DNA of 64,000 bases, taken from the NCBI GenBank assembly GCA_018398585.1, contig JAGTTD010000011.1, forward strand, positions 34,530,164 to 34,594,163. The letters run 5' to 3'. The stretch's first letter is position 1. Each line of letters begins with the position of its first letter. This DNA comes from Simmondsia chinensis. Its lineage: Eukaryota > Streptophyta > Magnoliopsida > Caryophyllales > Simmondsiaceae. Below the pieces are notes generated by a model. The model saw only the letters and a program-made list of their open reading frames with translations. It did no database searches and had not been told where the DNA came from. The translations under genes were made by a program, and so were the position numbers. Positions 10,611-21,554 of the stretch are shown here, one piece after another.

Positions 10611-10953
10611 TTGATATTAAGTTATAAGAAATTGAAACATAAGATGTAAAATATTTTTCTTTAAAAGGGAGAGGAAGTAGTTTTTTTATATAAAATATTT
10701 TATATATTCATTTTAGTTATTTAATACAACTATATAATATTAGACTCTAAAAATATTATCAAATAATTAGTTTGTTATAAAATAATAAATTTATAAATAA
10801 TAGTAATATATATAATTGGATACATAGATTTAAGCTCTTTTTGAACATTTGACCCACTTTTGAAGCAATCCCTTGCACTATTTTACAAGAAATCCCTACA
10901 CATGACATTTATCTTTTTCATATTCCTTCATTAAATTCAAACAACCTTGTACT

Positions 10954-13511
10954 TTGAATTTTTTCTTCACTTCTCTTTGGCCTCACAATATGCTGTCCAC
11001 AAAACCCCATCTCAAAGGCGATGAAGAAAAACTAGCCCCGACAGCACCCAACATTTTAACTTGGCTCGTTTTTTTCACCTCCTCCATTTTGACCCTCTCC
11101 TTTCTTTGTTATGATGCTTCATTCTTCGGATTTAGGTTCGCGTCACTTGAAATCTGGTTCAGTTACAAATTACCTCACAAGCTAGAAGAGTCGACTCAGT
11201 TAGACCCAAGTTATGGTCGGTACATCTATGTCCATGACATTCCACAACGGTTCAACAATGATGTACTTAGACAATGTAGCACACTTAATAAGTGGACCAA
11301 CATGTGTCAGTACATAGATAACTCGGGTCTTGGTCCCCATATCAAGGGCCCGAACCGGGTATTCCTTGGCTCAAGATGGTTCTCTACGAATCAGTTCTTA
11401 TTAGAAGTGATTTTCCACAACAGAATGAAGCAGTATAGGTGCTTGACTAATGACTCTTCCATGGCAACAGCCATCTTTGTGCCATACTACGTTGGTCTAG
11501 ACGTTGGCAGGTATCTTGAAGTTTGTGATTTGGGTTTAAGCCTCAAGTTCTATTTTAAAGCCAGTTATATTATGCATAGTAGCTCAGTGAGCTTGAATCT
11601 TGATCTTTCTTATATTACAATTATAACATGGGAGTTTGATGGAATCATATGCAAAGGTTTCACGACTCCCTTTACCCCTGAGTCTTTTTGACATTTGACT
11701 GCTCTTTAATATCATGACATGGAAAAGGATATCATTCTTCTTGCATCTTCTGATGGGTGAGTAAGACCAAGTGATATTTTATTAAAAAATCAATTGGCAT
11801 TAAGTACAGTAACCTTATATGTTTTTAAGGTGATCTTTTTTTTTTATATATATATATATATTACAACCCCCTATGAAACTTTATTATGACTCACATAAAA
11901 AATCCTCGACATTACTAATTAATTATGCCCTGTTTTAACTAAAGTAGCCATTGACCTTACACATCAACGTCTTTTCTACCAATATGTCAATCAATTAATG
12001 TCCAACTTTATTTGCTAAACTCACATGTAAAGTCCTCAACAGGTACCTCTGGGACTCCAGCACCACATTGAGGGACTCGGCCTCGCTTGAGCTTATCCAA
12101 TGGCTCAAAGCGAGGCCGGAATGGAAAAGAATGTGGGGACGGGATCACTTCCTAGTGGCCGGAAGGGTGACATGGGATTTCAGGCGAGCGAACGAGGAGG
12201 GATCGGACTGGGGAAACCGGCTGTTGTCGTTGCCCGAATCGAAGAACATGACGGCGTTGGTAATAGAGTCCAGCCCTTGGAATGACAATGACTATGCAAT
12301 TCCTTACCCAACTTATTTCCATCCTTCAAATGACACCAATGTGTTTGAATGGCAAGACAGGATGAGAACGCAACGAAGACCTTACCTCTTCTCCTTTGCA
12401 GGTAGACTGTTGAATCTATCTGTCTTTTTTAAGATGATAAAGAGATAAAATAATACTCTAATTAGAGCCGCTAGCATTTGGGGGAGGAAGGAAACGAGCT
12501 TCTAACCCAATAACTCGTGCTTTAAAGGTGGGTAGTCCAACCATTATACCAAACTCAATAGTTGTTGGACTCATGTTAGTGAGATATCAAAGTTCTAACA
12601 ATAGAGTAGACGTGATCCAGTTAGTACATGAAAAATGCATACATGTCAATCAATATACCTATCTTGTAAATGAAATAATGTGTCAAAATATTATTGAAAG
12701 AAATAAGTACTTTTTACACAATGCATTAACTTGACCTTATAGATTATTGGTTACTTAATGCTAACCTAGAACCAGCCCCATAAAACTTGACCTGCACCCT
12801 CTATTTTCATGTCGCATTTATGTTGTATTATCTTATCGTACTTGATTATGATGGCCTTATTTACAGGTGCACCAAGGCCACAATATAATGATTCCATTCG
12901 TAACGAGATAATCTCTCAATGCCTAGCTTCAAGGCCTAAATGCAAATTCCTAAAATGTGATCCTAATGTCAAGAACTGCGATCATCCTGGTAATCTGATG
13001 AAGTTGTTCAAAAGATCGGTTTTCTGCTTGCAACCACCAGGAGACTCGTACACAAGGCGATCCATATCCCGATTCAATCATAGCCGGTTGCATTCCGGTG
13101 TTCTTCCATCCAGGTTCAGCTTACATTCAATATCTATGGCATTTACCCAGAAATTATACCAGTTACTCTGTGTTTATACCGATGAACACTGTGAAAAACG
13201 GAAATGTCAGCATCGAAAAGAGACTGCTTCTGATACCTGAAATAGAAGTTTCATCTATGAGGGAGGAGGTTATAAGGCTAATCCCTCAAGTTGTGTATGC
13301 AAATCCCCCATCGAAACTCGAGACACTTGAAGATGCATTCGACATAAGCATAAACGAAGTGTTGCGTATGATTGAGAGGTCGAAGAAGGAGATGAAGGAG
13401 GGGAGAAAATCAAGAGAAGATTTTGAAGAAGAATATACTTGGAAGTATAGATTTTTTGGGGGTATGGAGAATCATGAGTGGGATCCTTATTTTGAAAGAA
13501 CAAAAGAATGA
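10954..13511 (+). CDS. GT47 exostosin-family glycosyltransferase (MUR3/KATAMARI-like), frameshifted
   Basis: Resembles plant xyloglucan galactosyltransferases: Golgi type II membrane enzymes that add galactose to xyloglucan side chains. Exons: 10954-11510 (or start at the second ATG, 10990), 12043-12401 and 12867-13511, joining in phase (about 520 residues). A membrane anchor ([19 protein letters not shown]) is followed by the exostosin start [15 protein letters not shown], then [55 protein letters not shown], and [27 protein letters not shown] and the acceptor-site block [16 protein letters not shown] follow. Between those last two motifs there is one extra base (TCCC at 13067-13070 where one codon is expected), shifting the frame. 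Downstream sequence stays well conserved in the new frame to the stop at 13509. So either the break is very recent or it is a read error; otherwise this is a pseudogene. The sugar donor and acceptor cannot be told from sequence. Confidence 0.85.
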
Positions 13512-13594
13512 CAATTCTAGCATAGATCAATAGCGGTAATAGAATTATTAGAAGAAGAATTGTATCCATAAAAGGGGGAAAAGTACATTGTTTA

Positions 13595-14208
13595 GGATCT
13601 GATTGGTATCGTTTTTTATTTCTAGCTTTGGTTTTCGTCAAACTAAAAACTAGATCTTGAAAACGATTTTTTTATTGTTTGTTTTATATTTCAGGGTTCG
13701 CTCTAACTATGAATAAACTAAAAATAAGAAGAGAGGGGGGGGGGGGGGGGGGGGGTGGCGCAGGAAAAAAAAAAAAACTGCTTGTATTATGTCTCAAATT
13801 TAAGTCTCAATTTCAAAGAGAAGGTCCGAAGTGGAGTGGAGGAATGAGGCCCTTAGGGTTTTTACCTAAGTATGAATACCCTTTCTCGGCTAGGATTTGT
13901 CTTGTACCATATATATACTTTTTGTACAGTTTCAGCCTCCAATGTCAATTTATATCTTCCATTTCAAATAGTAACAGCTTTCATACTTTTGCCCATGGGT
14001 TTTCCCTCATTTAAGGGTTTTTCATATAAGTCTTTATGTTATTGTCTCACTTTCTCTCTTCTCTATTCATTTTAGTTGAGATCTGGTTTTGAAATCTAAA
14101 GCGAACCCAATTCCTGGGTATTTTGCCTAACAATTTTTTTTTTTCGAAAATATGATTTTAGTTTCAAAAAACCAAAAGCTACAAATAGAAAACAATAACA
14201 AACAACCC
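13595..14208. mobile_element. MITE-like inverted-repeat element with a 21-base G run
   Basis: The left end (TGATTGGTATCGTTTTTTAT ... AGCTTTGGTTTT) and the complement of the right end (GGGTTGTTTGTTATTGTTTT ... AGCTTTTGGTTTTT) match over about 50 bp. The same end pattern occurs at 28402-28634 and at the window start. A pure G tract (13735-13755) and a poly(A) run sit inside. No transposase. It lies just past the GT47 gene. Confidence 0.5.
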
Positions 14209-14489
14209 TTTCATTGCAGGAGATTTGTACTGGAACTGGTAAACCATCACAAGGAAACTAGTAAGAACAACATTAACAATGAAAAGTTAACAACAAATTA
14301 GAGGTTCAATATACAGCGTGATCCCATCAAGAAGATACAAGATGCAAAAGAATTACCATTGGAATGATTCATCGTTTTCGATGGATTATGACAAATTCAA
14401 AACTAATAAAACAAACCGAGTCTGCGTCATGTGATCATTTCACCAGTACTCAAGACGACACGCTGGCAAACCTAGGACGAGCTCGCCAA

Positions 14490-17400
14490 TCAAAAATGTG
14501 CCAAGCTGTATACTAGAATCCATGCGAGCTGGACAACAAGCAAAAAAACAAAAAAAATTGGGCGCAGTGACCCATCAAACCAGAAGAGTTCTCAATCCAT
14601 GGTTACAATTTCAGAAAACTAACGGCGAATCAGAAAAAAAAAGGAGATTTAATGGATTTAGACTGCAAGATATTTCAAAAGATTCCATTAGACTGTTTAT
14701 TAGGATGAAGATGCAAAAATCTTTTGAATATTTTTTGAGAGTTGTTATTGCCAAAATGAAAAATTGTTATTGCAGAGTATATAGAAAATGATAGCCACAA
14801 AATTGCATTGGTAATAACAATCTTGCCATTATATTACCCAATCTTTATTTTAGTTAATAGGATAATTTAGTTATATTTATTTTATCCTTTTAATAATTGA
14901 ATAGTGTCTTAAGGATTAATTTATACCTACAAATATAGCTTTGTAATTAATTATTTGTAAGTTTCTAGAGAAATAATATTGAGTTTTGTTTCGGGGTAGT
15001 AAGTTGTGTGACATCACAGGGTCAAACAAAGGAAAAGAAGGCATACCAAAAAGAGTGTCATAGAGGCAAAAAGGCCCTCTTGAAGGAGAGCTCCATGACC
15101 CCCAAATTCTTCTTCGTCAATCTTGAGTATCAAAGCATAGTAGCCGTATATGATCGCAGTCGAAATGGCCAAGAACCTGCAGTCACAAAACGGGTCATCA
15201 TACTTCAATTATGTGGAATATAAAACTATTATTAGGTCTTCACCTAAGAACTTGAACTTTTGAGATAATGGTCCCTTCACATAGGGTGTGCATCCCCGGA
15301 AGGAGCATGTTAGAGTATTAAACAATTCTTAGGCCTTCACCTAATAGTTCAAACTTCTGGGATTAACAACATACTGAACAAGAAGCATAAAGTATGAATG
15401 ATACTGGAATACGAAAATATTTGAGCACTACAACAACCCGATACCTCAAAGAGGCTCTTGATATAGCAGAGTGAAAATATCCAAGCACTATAGTTTCAAA
15501 AACTTTATCTGGTTTTATACTTGCAGGCTAGGATGGGCATTCCGTACTAAATTGATGTATTGTGTGAAAACTATAACTAGTTTTTCTTCGTGCGATATCG
15601 GTTGGCATGTTTATATATAAAATAACTCTAAATCGCGTATTATCACTAATTAAGCCTGGATGTTATTGTTCTAAACAAAAGTGCATTGTATATTTGTAAT
15701 CAATTTAGAAATTGTCTTTTTCATTAATATGTCCAATCAATCTACTAAGATAGATAGATGGATGATGGCTGCCAATCATTGATACGAGGGAATTCCAGTT
15801 GAGCTCAAAAGCGAGGCAATCTAAAGAAACGGCTGAAGCTCTTTACAGACCGTATGATAATCTCTTCTCAAAAGGACAACACAAGCAGAAGACTGAAATA
15901 AATTCCTTATTAAGCACAAGAGAATCAGCGTTAACTTCAACCTCAGCTTCTTTAAGTTATGCATATCTAAGCACGAGCAACCGTACCTTTTGCAACTTCT
16001 CACGGAACAAGCTCAAACGTACTTGTTCTCAATTCTTTAGCAAGTGAGAATCCTCAATGACTGTTGAACATTAATATCAAGGTATTCATCTCAGGGATCC
16101 ATCGAAAGCAACATTTATCGCAAATTCAACGCACCTCCCATTATGACCAACATACCACATACTCTTGCTTGTGAAGTAATTCTACAGAACACTTAACAAT
16201 CCCTATACAATCAGACCATTAATTAACGACGCTCAAATCCTGATCTTGTAGCAGCATGATTCTACAAAATCACATGTTCCCAATAGATAAGTTTAAACTT
16301 CAACCAAGTAAATGCAGGAAGACATTTTCCTATAAACAGGTACCTGTTCTATGATGATGCTCGTTAAAACTTTATCTATTTTGGCACAAGCCACGAAGAA
16401 CCGTGAACTATATAAGCCAAATTAAACTAGAAAGGTGTTGTACAAGCACATTAAATTCTATTCCATAAAGGGATGCAAAGATCAACTTACACGAGGAGCC
16501 ATATGCCTCCCACCAATGGAATTGCACCCCAAATCAATCCACATACAAGTGCTACTGCTTGTCGAATCCAATGCAAAACATCACATACTTGGTCCTGTTA
16601 GCATCACAGAGGACATTAGATTTTGAATACTTGCCAAATTCACCCATCCCACAAATTCTTCTTTTTTTGGTCATCAAGTTGTCTCAGGACAGCTTATATG
16701 CACCTTGACTAATAATGGGTTACGTGTACCCCCATTCAGAACTTCTTTTATGCACAACAGGGTAAATTAGATCCAATGAATTGTTCGCATTCAATGACAA
16801 GATCTGAATCCCAAGCCCGTAGCTTGCACTAGTCCAAGTGTCTTACTACTTTGAGCCAACCCTCGTGTGTTCCATCTCATAGACACGAAATGCCTATAAT
16901 TAGGGTTGGCAAATGTGTGTCACGTCGTGTTCGTGTTATGGAAGGGGTCTCAAAAATGGAGTCAACCAAACCCTATCTGTTTACTAAATTGACCTCTCAA
17001 CCCTTACCCGTTTATTGGAGATTTTTTTTTTTTTTTTTTTGTTATATGATAGTTTCTCGACTTACATACTTCATGGTTGATACTAGCAATAAATACATGT
17101 CACGTTTATAATTGTTAAAATAAACTATCTAATTAATATACTAAATATAGTTTGAATTATCTTATGTGGGATAGGAGACTATTATATATAAACAACCATA
17201 GTATATCACTCAAATACCTAACATAACCATATAAATGGGTTAAGCTTGTCAAAAACGGGTTACAGGGGTCAAACCCAAATTTGGCCTAAACGAGTTAAAC
17301 CTCAACCCAAATTCAACCTGAACCCGACCCAAACCCGCTATCTTCATATCGGTTTTGTATCATGTTATCGCATCGTATCACATTTTGCCAACAATGATTT

Positions 17401-17727
17401 CTCAATAAATAACCGTGATAGAAATCATAAAGTCACCGTAAGTAACTCCTATACTAAATTCATAATTGAATGATTTCTTGCACAAAATCACAAGAATCGA
17501 ACACGAAGTTATCAAATATCACATACAATTCCCCTCCTTTATCTTCAGTAACAATCTCTGGCCAATTAAACAGTACCCATATTCTAATTAAACGAAATTA
17601 ACGGAAAAGATCAATGCTTTACCTTATCCCAGGAAGCATCAGGATCGAACAGCTTGGTCAAATTAAACGGGGACGAGTGACCATTCTGATGCTGATGCCT
17701 TACTTTCCCCGATTTCTTATCCTTCAT
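14490..17727 (-). CDS. Rab5-interacting (RAB5IF/Rab5ip) family membrane protein
   Basis: A small two-to-three-helix membrane protein of the Rab5ip family; animal relatives assist membrane-protein or respiratory-complex assembly, while the plant role is not well defined. Four exons: 17727-17623 (MKDKKSGKVRHQHQNG ... DPDASWDK), 16594-16491 (DQVCDVLHWIRQAVALVCGL, WGAIPLVGGIWLLV), 15176-15047 (FLAISTAIIYGYYALILKID, EEEFGGHGALLQEG) and 14528-14490 (LAWILVYSLAHF, stop at 14490). Exon lengths 105, 104, 130 and 39 sum to exactly 126 codons, and every border is GT-AG. The signature YGYYALILKIDEEEFGGHG is intact, so the gene looks functional. Most ORFs on either strand in this span are shadows of it. 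A tiny retroposon insertion (15431-15472) lies in intron 2. Confidence 0.9.
15431..15472 (-). mobile_element. 42-bp retroposon 3'-end insertion with 18-bp target duplication
   Basis: A CAACAAC tail plus a worn copy of the Au-type terminal domain (CCTCAAAGAGGCTCTTG) is flanked by GAAAATATTTGAGCACTA at 15413-15430 and GAAAATATCCAAGCACTA at 15473-15490, 16 of 18 matching. This is an extremely 5'-truncated LINE or SINE end within intron 2 of the Rab5ip-family gene. Confidence 0.6.
16902..17393. mobile_element. MITE-like element with GTTGGCAAA-type ends
   Basis: The left end GGGTTGGCAAATGTG and right end CACATTTTGCCAAC are inverted copies. Subterminal CACGTCGTGTTCGTGTTATG is loosely mirrored by CATGTTATCGCATCGTATCA. 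AACCC-rich blocks near both ends resemble the stretch at 48890-49260, which may be a second member. A clean target duplication was not found. It lies in intron 1 of the Rab5ip-family gene. Confidence 0.55.
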
Positions 17728-18039
17728 ACTCGCACAGGAAATCCACAACAACAAATTAAGAAAACTAAGTAGAAAAAATCAAACTTTATAAGCAATCGGG
17801 GTCAATTGAATCAATTAGGGTTCGAGAATCGAGTACTAGGGTTTTGAAGGGCGTGCTTCGATTGAGAAGCATAAATAATTGAGAAAAAGTTTGGATCTGA
17901 GGATGACAAGTAGAAGTTAATTGAATAAACAATGTAGATTTAGGGATTCGAAGAGGTTGGATTCAGGGACGGAATTACTGTAGGGTTGATGCCGCAAAGA
18001 TGAACACAGTAAAGTACGGGGTTTTAGTGGCGTCCGTAA

Positions 18040-18900
18040 AAAATTTTAGCAAGACTCCTCAATTTTGTAATTAATTATAATATATATTTTTTATACTTTT
18101 GATTTTAAAAAGTAATTTTTTGAACTTTATAAATTAATACGATATATCTCTTGCACTTTTAATTTTATAAATAACCCTCGAACTTTATAAATTAACATAA
18201 CACACTTTCTACACTTTTAATTTTATAAAATAGTCTCTAAACTTTATACAACAACAACAACAACAGTCTCAGTGGCACAGGGACTCCCTCATGAAAAAGG
18301 GTCTGGGGGGTGGATGTACGCAGCCTTCCCCCTTTCGGATGAAAAAGAGGTTATTTTCGAGGACCAGTCCCTAAACTTTATAAATTAACACAATATACCT
18401 TCTATATTTTCAATTTCATAAAATAAATTCTAAAATAAGATTAAAAAATTAAGATAAAAAAATATACGAAATTAAAAATTTTAAAATACATACTAAAAAA
18501 TATTTTCTAAAAATATTAAAAAATAAAAAATAAAATTATTATTATATTTTTTCATACTTTTTTTAAAAAATATCCTTCATAATTTATTCAAATTTTTTAA
18601 TTTTTTACTTTTTTTTATTTTGAAATTTATGAATGTATAAGCTGTGTGTTATGATTAATAACAAAGTTCAAGGGGTCAGGCATGTATAACAACAAAGTTT
18701 AGAGAGCTATTTTATAAAATTAAAATTATATGGGGTGTGTTGTGTTAATTTACAAAGTTCAAGGGCTATTTTTGAAATTGAAAGTGCAGGGGATGTATTG
18801 TGTTTAATTACAAAGTTTAGTGGGCTATTTTTCAATATTAAAAGTGCGGGAAGTGTGTTGTGATTAATTACAAATTTCAGGAGGTCTTACTATATTTTGT
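18040..18900. mobile_element. Fold-back element with tandemly repeated arms
   Basis: The left arm (18040-18440) has about four units of roughly 60 bp built on ACTTTTAATTTTATAAA ... AACTTTATAAATTAA. The right arm (18650-18895) has about four units of the complementary form (TTAATTACAAAGTT ... GGGCTATTTTT). The outer ends mirror each other (TAGCAAGACTCCTCAATTTT against GAAATTTCAGGAGGTCTTAC). The middle is AT-rich. Such structures are known from MULE-like fold-back elements. The retroposon 3' end at 18249-18365 is inserted in the left arm. Confidence 0.65.
18249..18365 (-). mobile_element. Truncated retroposon 3' end, 117 bp, nested
   Basis: A 17-bp duplication with one mismatch flanks it (AGTCTCTAAACTTTATA at 18232-18248; AGTCCCTAAACTTTATA at 18366-18382). 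On the minus strand it reads from GGTCCTCGAAAATAACC through AAGGGGGAAGGCTGCG to GGGAGTCCCTGTGCCACTGA and (GTT)n. This is the shared LINE/SINE 3' domain. The truncation and (GTT)n tail favour a LINE origin. Confidence 0.8.
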
Positions 18901-18944
18901 CCAAAACTTTATTTATGGAACTTTTGCCTCTTTATTTTGTTTAG

Positions 18945-19260
18945 TAAATAAGTCGAGTCGGCTCTCACAAAGTTTTAAAGATTCGACTTGTTTTGAGCTC
19001 AGTCGAGCTGAGCTCAAATCCACTTTGCATTCCTTTCTTAATATAATATATTTGCTTAAATATACCAACTGAAGCTAGTTTAAGCCGAGCTTGAACTTAA
19101 ATAAGCTGAAATATTGCAAACTTAATTCAAATGAGCTTATATCAAGTTGAGCCAGAGCTTTTGACGAGTTGAGTTTGAGCTTGAACTTTTCAGCTTCGTG
19201 AGCTTCGAGTCGAGCCTTGAGCCTAGCAAGCTTGGGCTTGGCTCAAATGGGGTCTTGGGG
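18945..19260. repeat. GAGCTT/AAGCTC-rich degenerate repeat
   Basis: Dense variants of GAGCTTGAACTT, GAGCTGAGCTC and GAGTCGAGCCTTGAGC, a composition seen in decayed plant hAT-type MITEs. No clean termini were found. Confidence 0.35.
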
Positions 19261-19488
19261 CCCGATCCTCAGAGTTAGAACACATGAGATTCACATATAA
19301 GATCAAGTAGGGTTCCATCTTAAAATCAATGGCAATATATGGAGCAACCCACTATAGTTATAAATTGATCTATTCACTCTCGCAACTCTAATGCGGGATT
19401 CTTATCCTAAACTCAACTATGGAGTTCGTACTCTTAACAAAGAGTTCCATTTTTTAGTTTTGATAAACATTTTTTTTGGTTTGATTTA

Positions 19489-19490
<2 letters not shown>

Positions 19491-19558
<68 letters not shown>
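19491..19558. repeat. (TAA)n microsatellite
   Basis: About 22 uninterrupted TAA units in an AT-rich intergenic stretch. Confidence 0.95.
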
Positions 19559-20817
19559 TACTACATTAAAGATAGAAAAAGTTGCTTTTAAAATATATTT
19601 TTTGGTTTGTAAAAACCAGAACTAATAATTAAAAATGACAATATTTGTTTTTAGATTTTTTTTTTAATTTGAGTAAAATTATAAAAGAGAAATTCAAAAA
19701 TCTAAAAATGCCTTTTGCAAAACTAACTTTTATTTTTGAAAAAATATAAGCTAAGAATGTAAAATGATATCAAATATATATATTTAAAATATTCTATACA
19801 TATTAATTTGCACACTATTTAAAGCATAGATTTGTTATTCAACTAATTTTATCAATTAAAAAATGGTAATTAATGGATATATACATACATTATACTATGA
19901 ATATTTAACGAATTAATTCGTTACAATATTTTCAAATTTTACAATATAATAGCTTTTTATATTAATAAGTAAAAAAATTTAAATGTATAGGACCTTAAAT
20001 TATAAGATACCATTCCAGGATTTGATCAAGATATATAATATTCTTGAAAAATAGTTATATCATTATAAACTTATTTTTATTATCAATCACATACATTATT
20101 TTTTATGATATATATTAATGTGTATTATAATATAAAGTAAAATATTAAACGTGTTTTAAAGCAAACCTCGATAGTACCTCCCTTATTCAGAATTGGTTCA
20201 TCAATTAAAATTTATTTTAAATCCCTAAAATTTTAGGATAAACCAAATGTTAATTAAATTAATATTTTGATTTAGTTATTGGACTAAGATTCGATTAACA
20301 AATTCCAATTTATGCCATCAAACTTAGGGTCTGTTTGGGATTGCTTTGAAAAGTCTGCTTTTTTTAGAAGCACTTCTTGTAAAAGCACTTTTGTAAAAAG
20401 TGTTGTTTCAAATAAGCAGTTTGTTAAAATATTTTTCAAATAAGCAGTTTGTTAAAATATTTTTCAAATATATAAACTATTTGTGAATTATATAAATTAT
20501 TTTTCAAATATATTAACAAATTTTAGGGTATCTGAAATAAACTTTATCAATTATTTAGTTTTTGTTTCAGCTTCTACTTCTTCACGTACATGAAAGGTGC
20601 TTGTTTGCCCTCCGAGAATCAATAATTAAAAATTTTAAATTATAAAAAATTAAATTAGTACAATAAAGACAAAAAACTAAATTTCAATATTACTTTTAAA
20701 TAATTTATTAATTTAATTTTAAAATTAATAATATTACCCAATATAAATTCTTTAGCTAGGCTTTGTTAAAAATTAGGGTTATTATTCTGATTAAAAAAAA
20801 TCAGGGTTATTAACACT

Positions 20818-21160
20818 GTATGTTCCTATACTTTATCAATTTAGTCATTGTACTTTTAATTGTGTCAAATTTAGTCAATATATAATTCATATTGTGACAA
20901 TTTAGTCCTTATAGCAAAATTTGTGTTAAATTTTTAATAAAAATTTTAAAGGTTTGGCTATGAATTGAGCTAAATTGAGTCAATGAATAGATTTGTAGTG
21001 GGTTGCTTGCATCTAATGTAATTGTCATTAAAAATTGTATCAAAAATTTAATTTAAATTTGATCAAAGGACTAAATTGACACAAAATAAATTATAGAAGG
21101 ATTAAATTAGCATAATTAAAAATATATAAACTAAATTAATACAATAAAAAAATAGAGGGA
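20818..21160. mobile_element. MITE-like element with AT-rich long inverted arms
   Basis: The left arm (CCTATACTTTATCAATTTAG, TCATTGTACTTTTAATTG) is mirrored by the right arm (AGCATAATTAAAAATATATA, AACTAAATTAATACAATAAA). Further ATTTAGTC-type units lie in each arm, the same style as the fold-back element at 18040-18900. No coding capacity. A retroposon tail abuts it at 21161. Confidence 0.5.
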
Positions 21161-21270
21161 TACAACAACAGACCTAGTGCCTCAAAGACTCATGCCTAAA
21201 CAAAGTCTAAAAAAATAGGTGTACACAACCTTATTTCTTTAGAATATAACCTTGCCTAAGGTGTTTGAGG
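21161..21270 (-). mobile_element. Old retroposon 3' end
   Basis: ACAACAACAGACCTAGTGCC, CTCAAAGACTCATGC and GTGTACACAACCTTAT are a decayed Au-type 3' domain in minus orientation. No target duplication recognised. Confidence 0.55.
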
Positions 21271-21554
21271 AAATCTTTGATCTAAATAATCTTAAAAATT
21301 ATAAAAAAGTTTTTACTTACTGAAAAAAATATATGTGCTCTGGGTCCCCTGTGCTTGTCATTTTGCCTTGTATAACAACGGTCTCATTATAATCGGAAAC
21401 TACGAAATCAACGCAAAATCTTTATCCCATGTCCTGTTTCCGATTCTTCTGTAACTTCCTTCTCAACTAACCAGATTCGATTTGATCAATCTGATTTAGG
21501 GTTCCTTTTTCTCTGATTTTTAGATTGATTTTTGCATCCAATTTGAATCGAAAG

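Noticed and set aside
13270..13641. 123-codon minus-strand ORF
   Set aside because: Antisense of the GT47 last exon; low-complexity translation.
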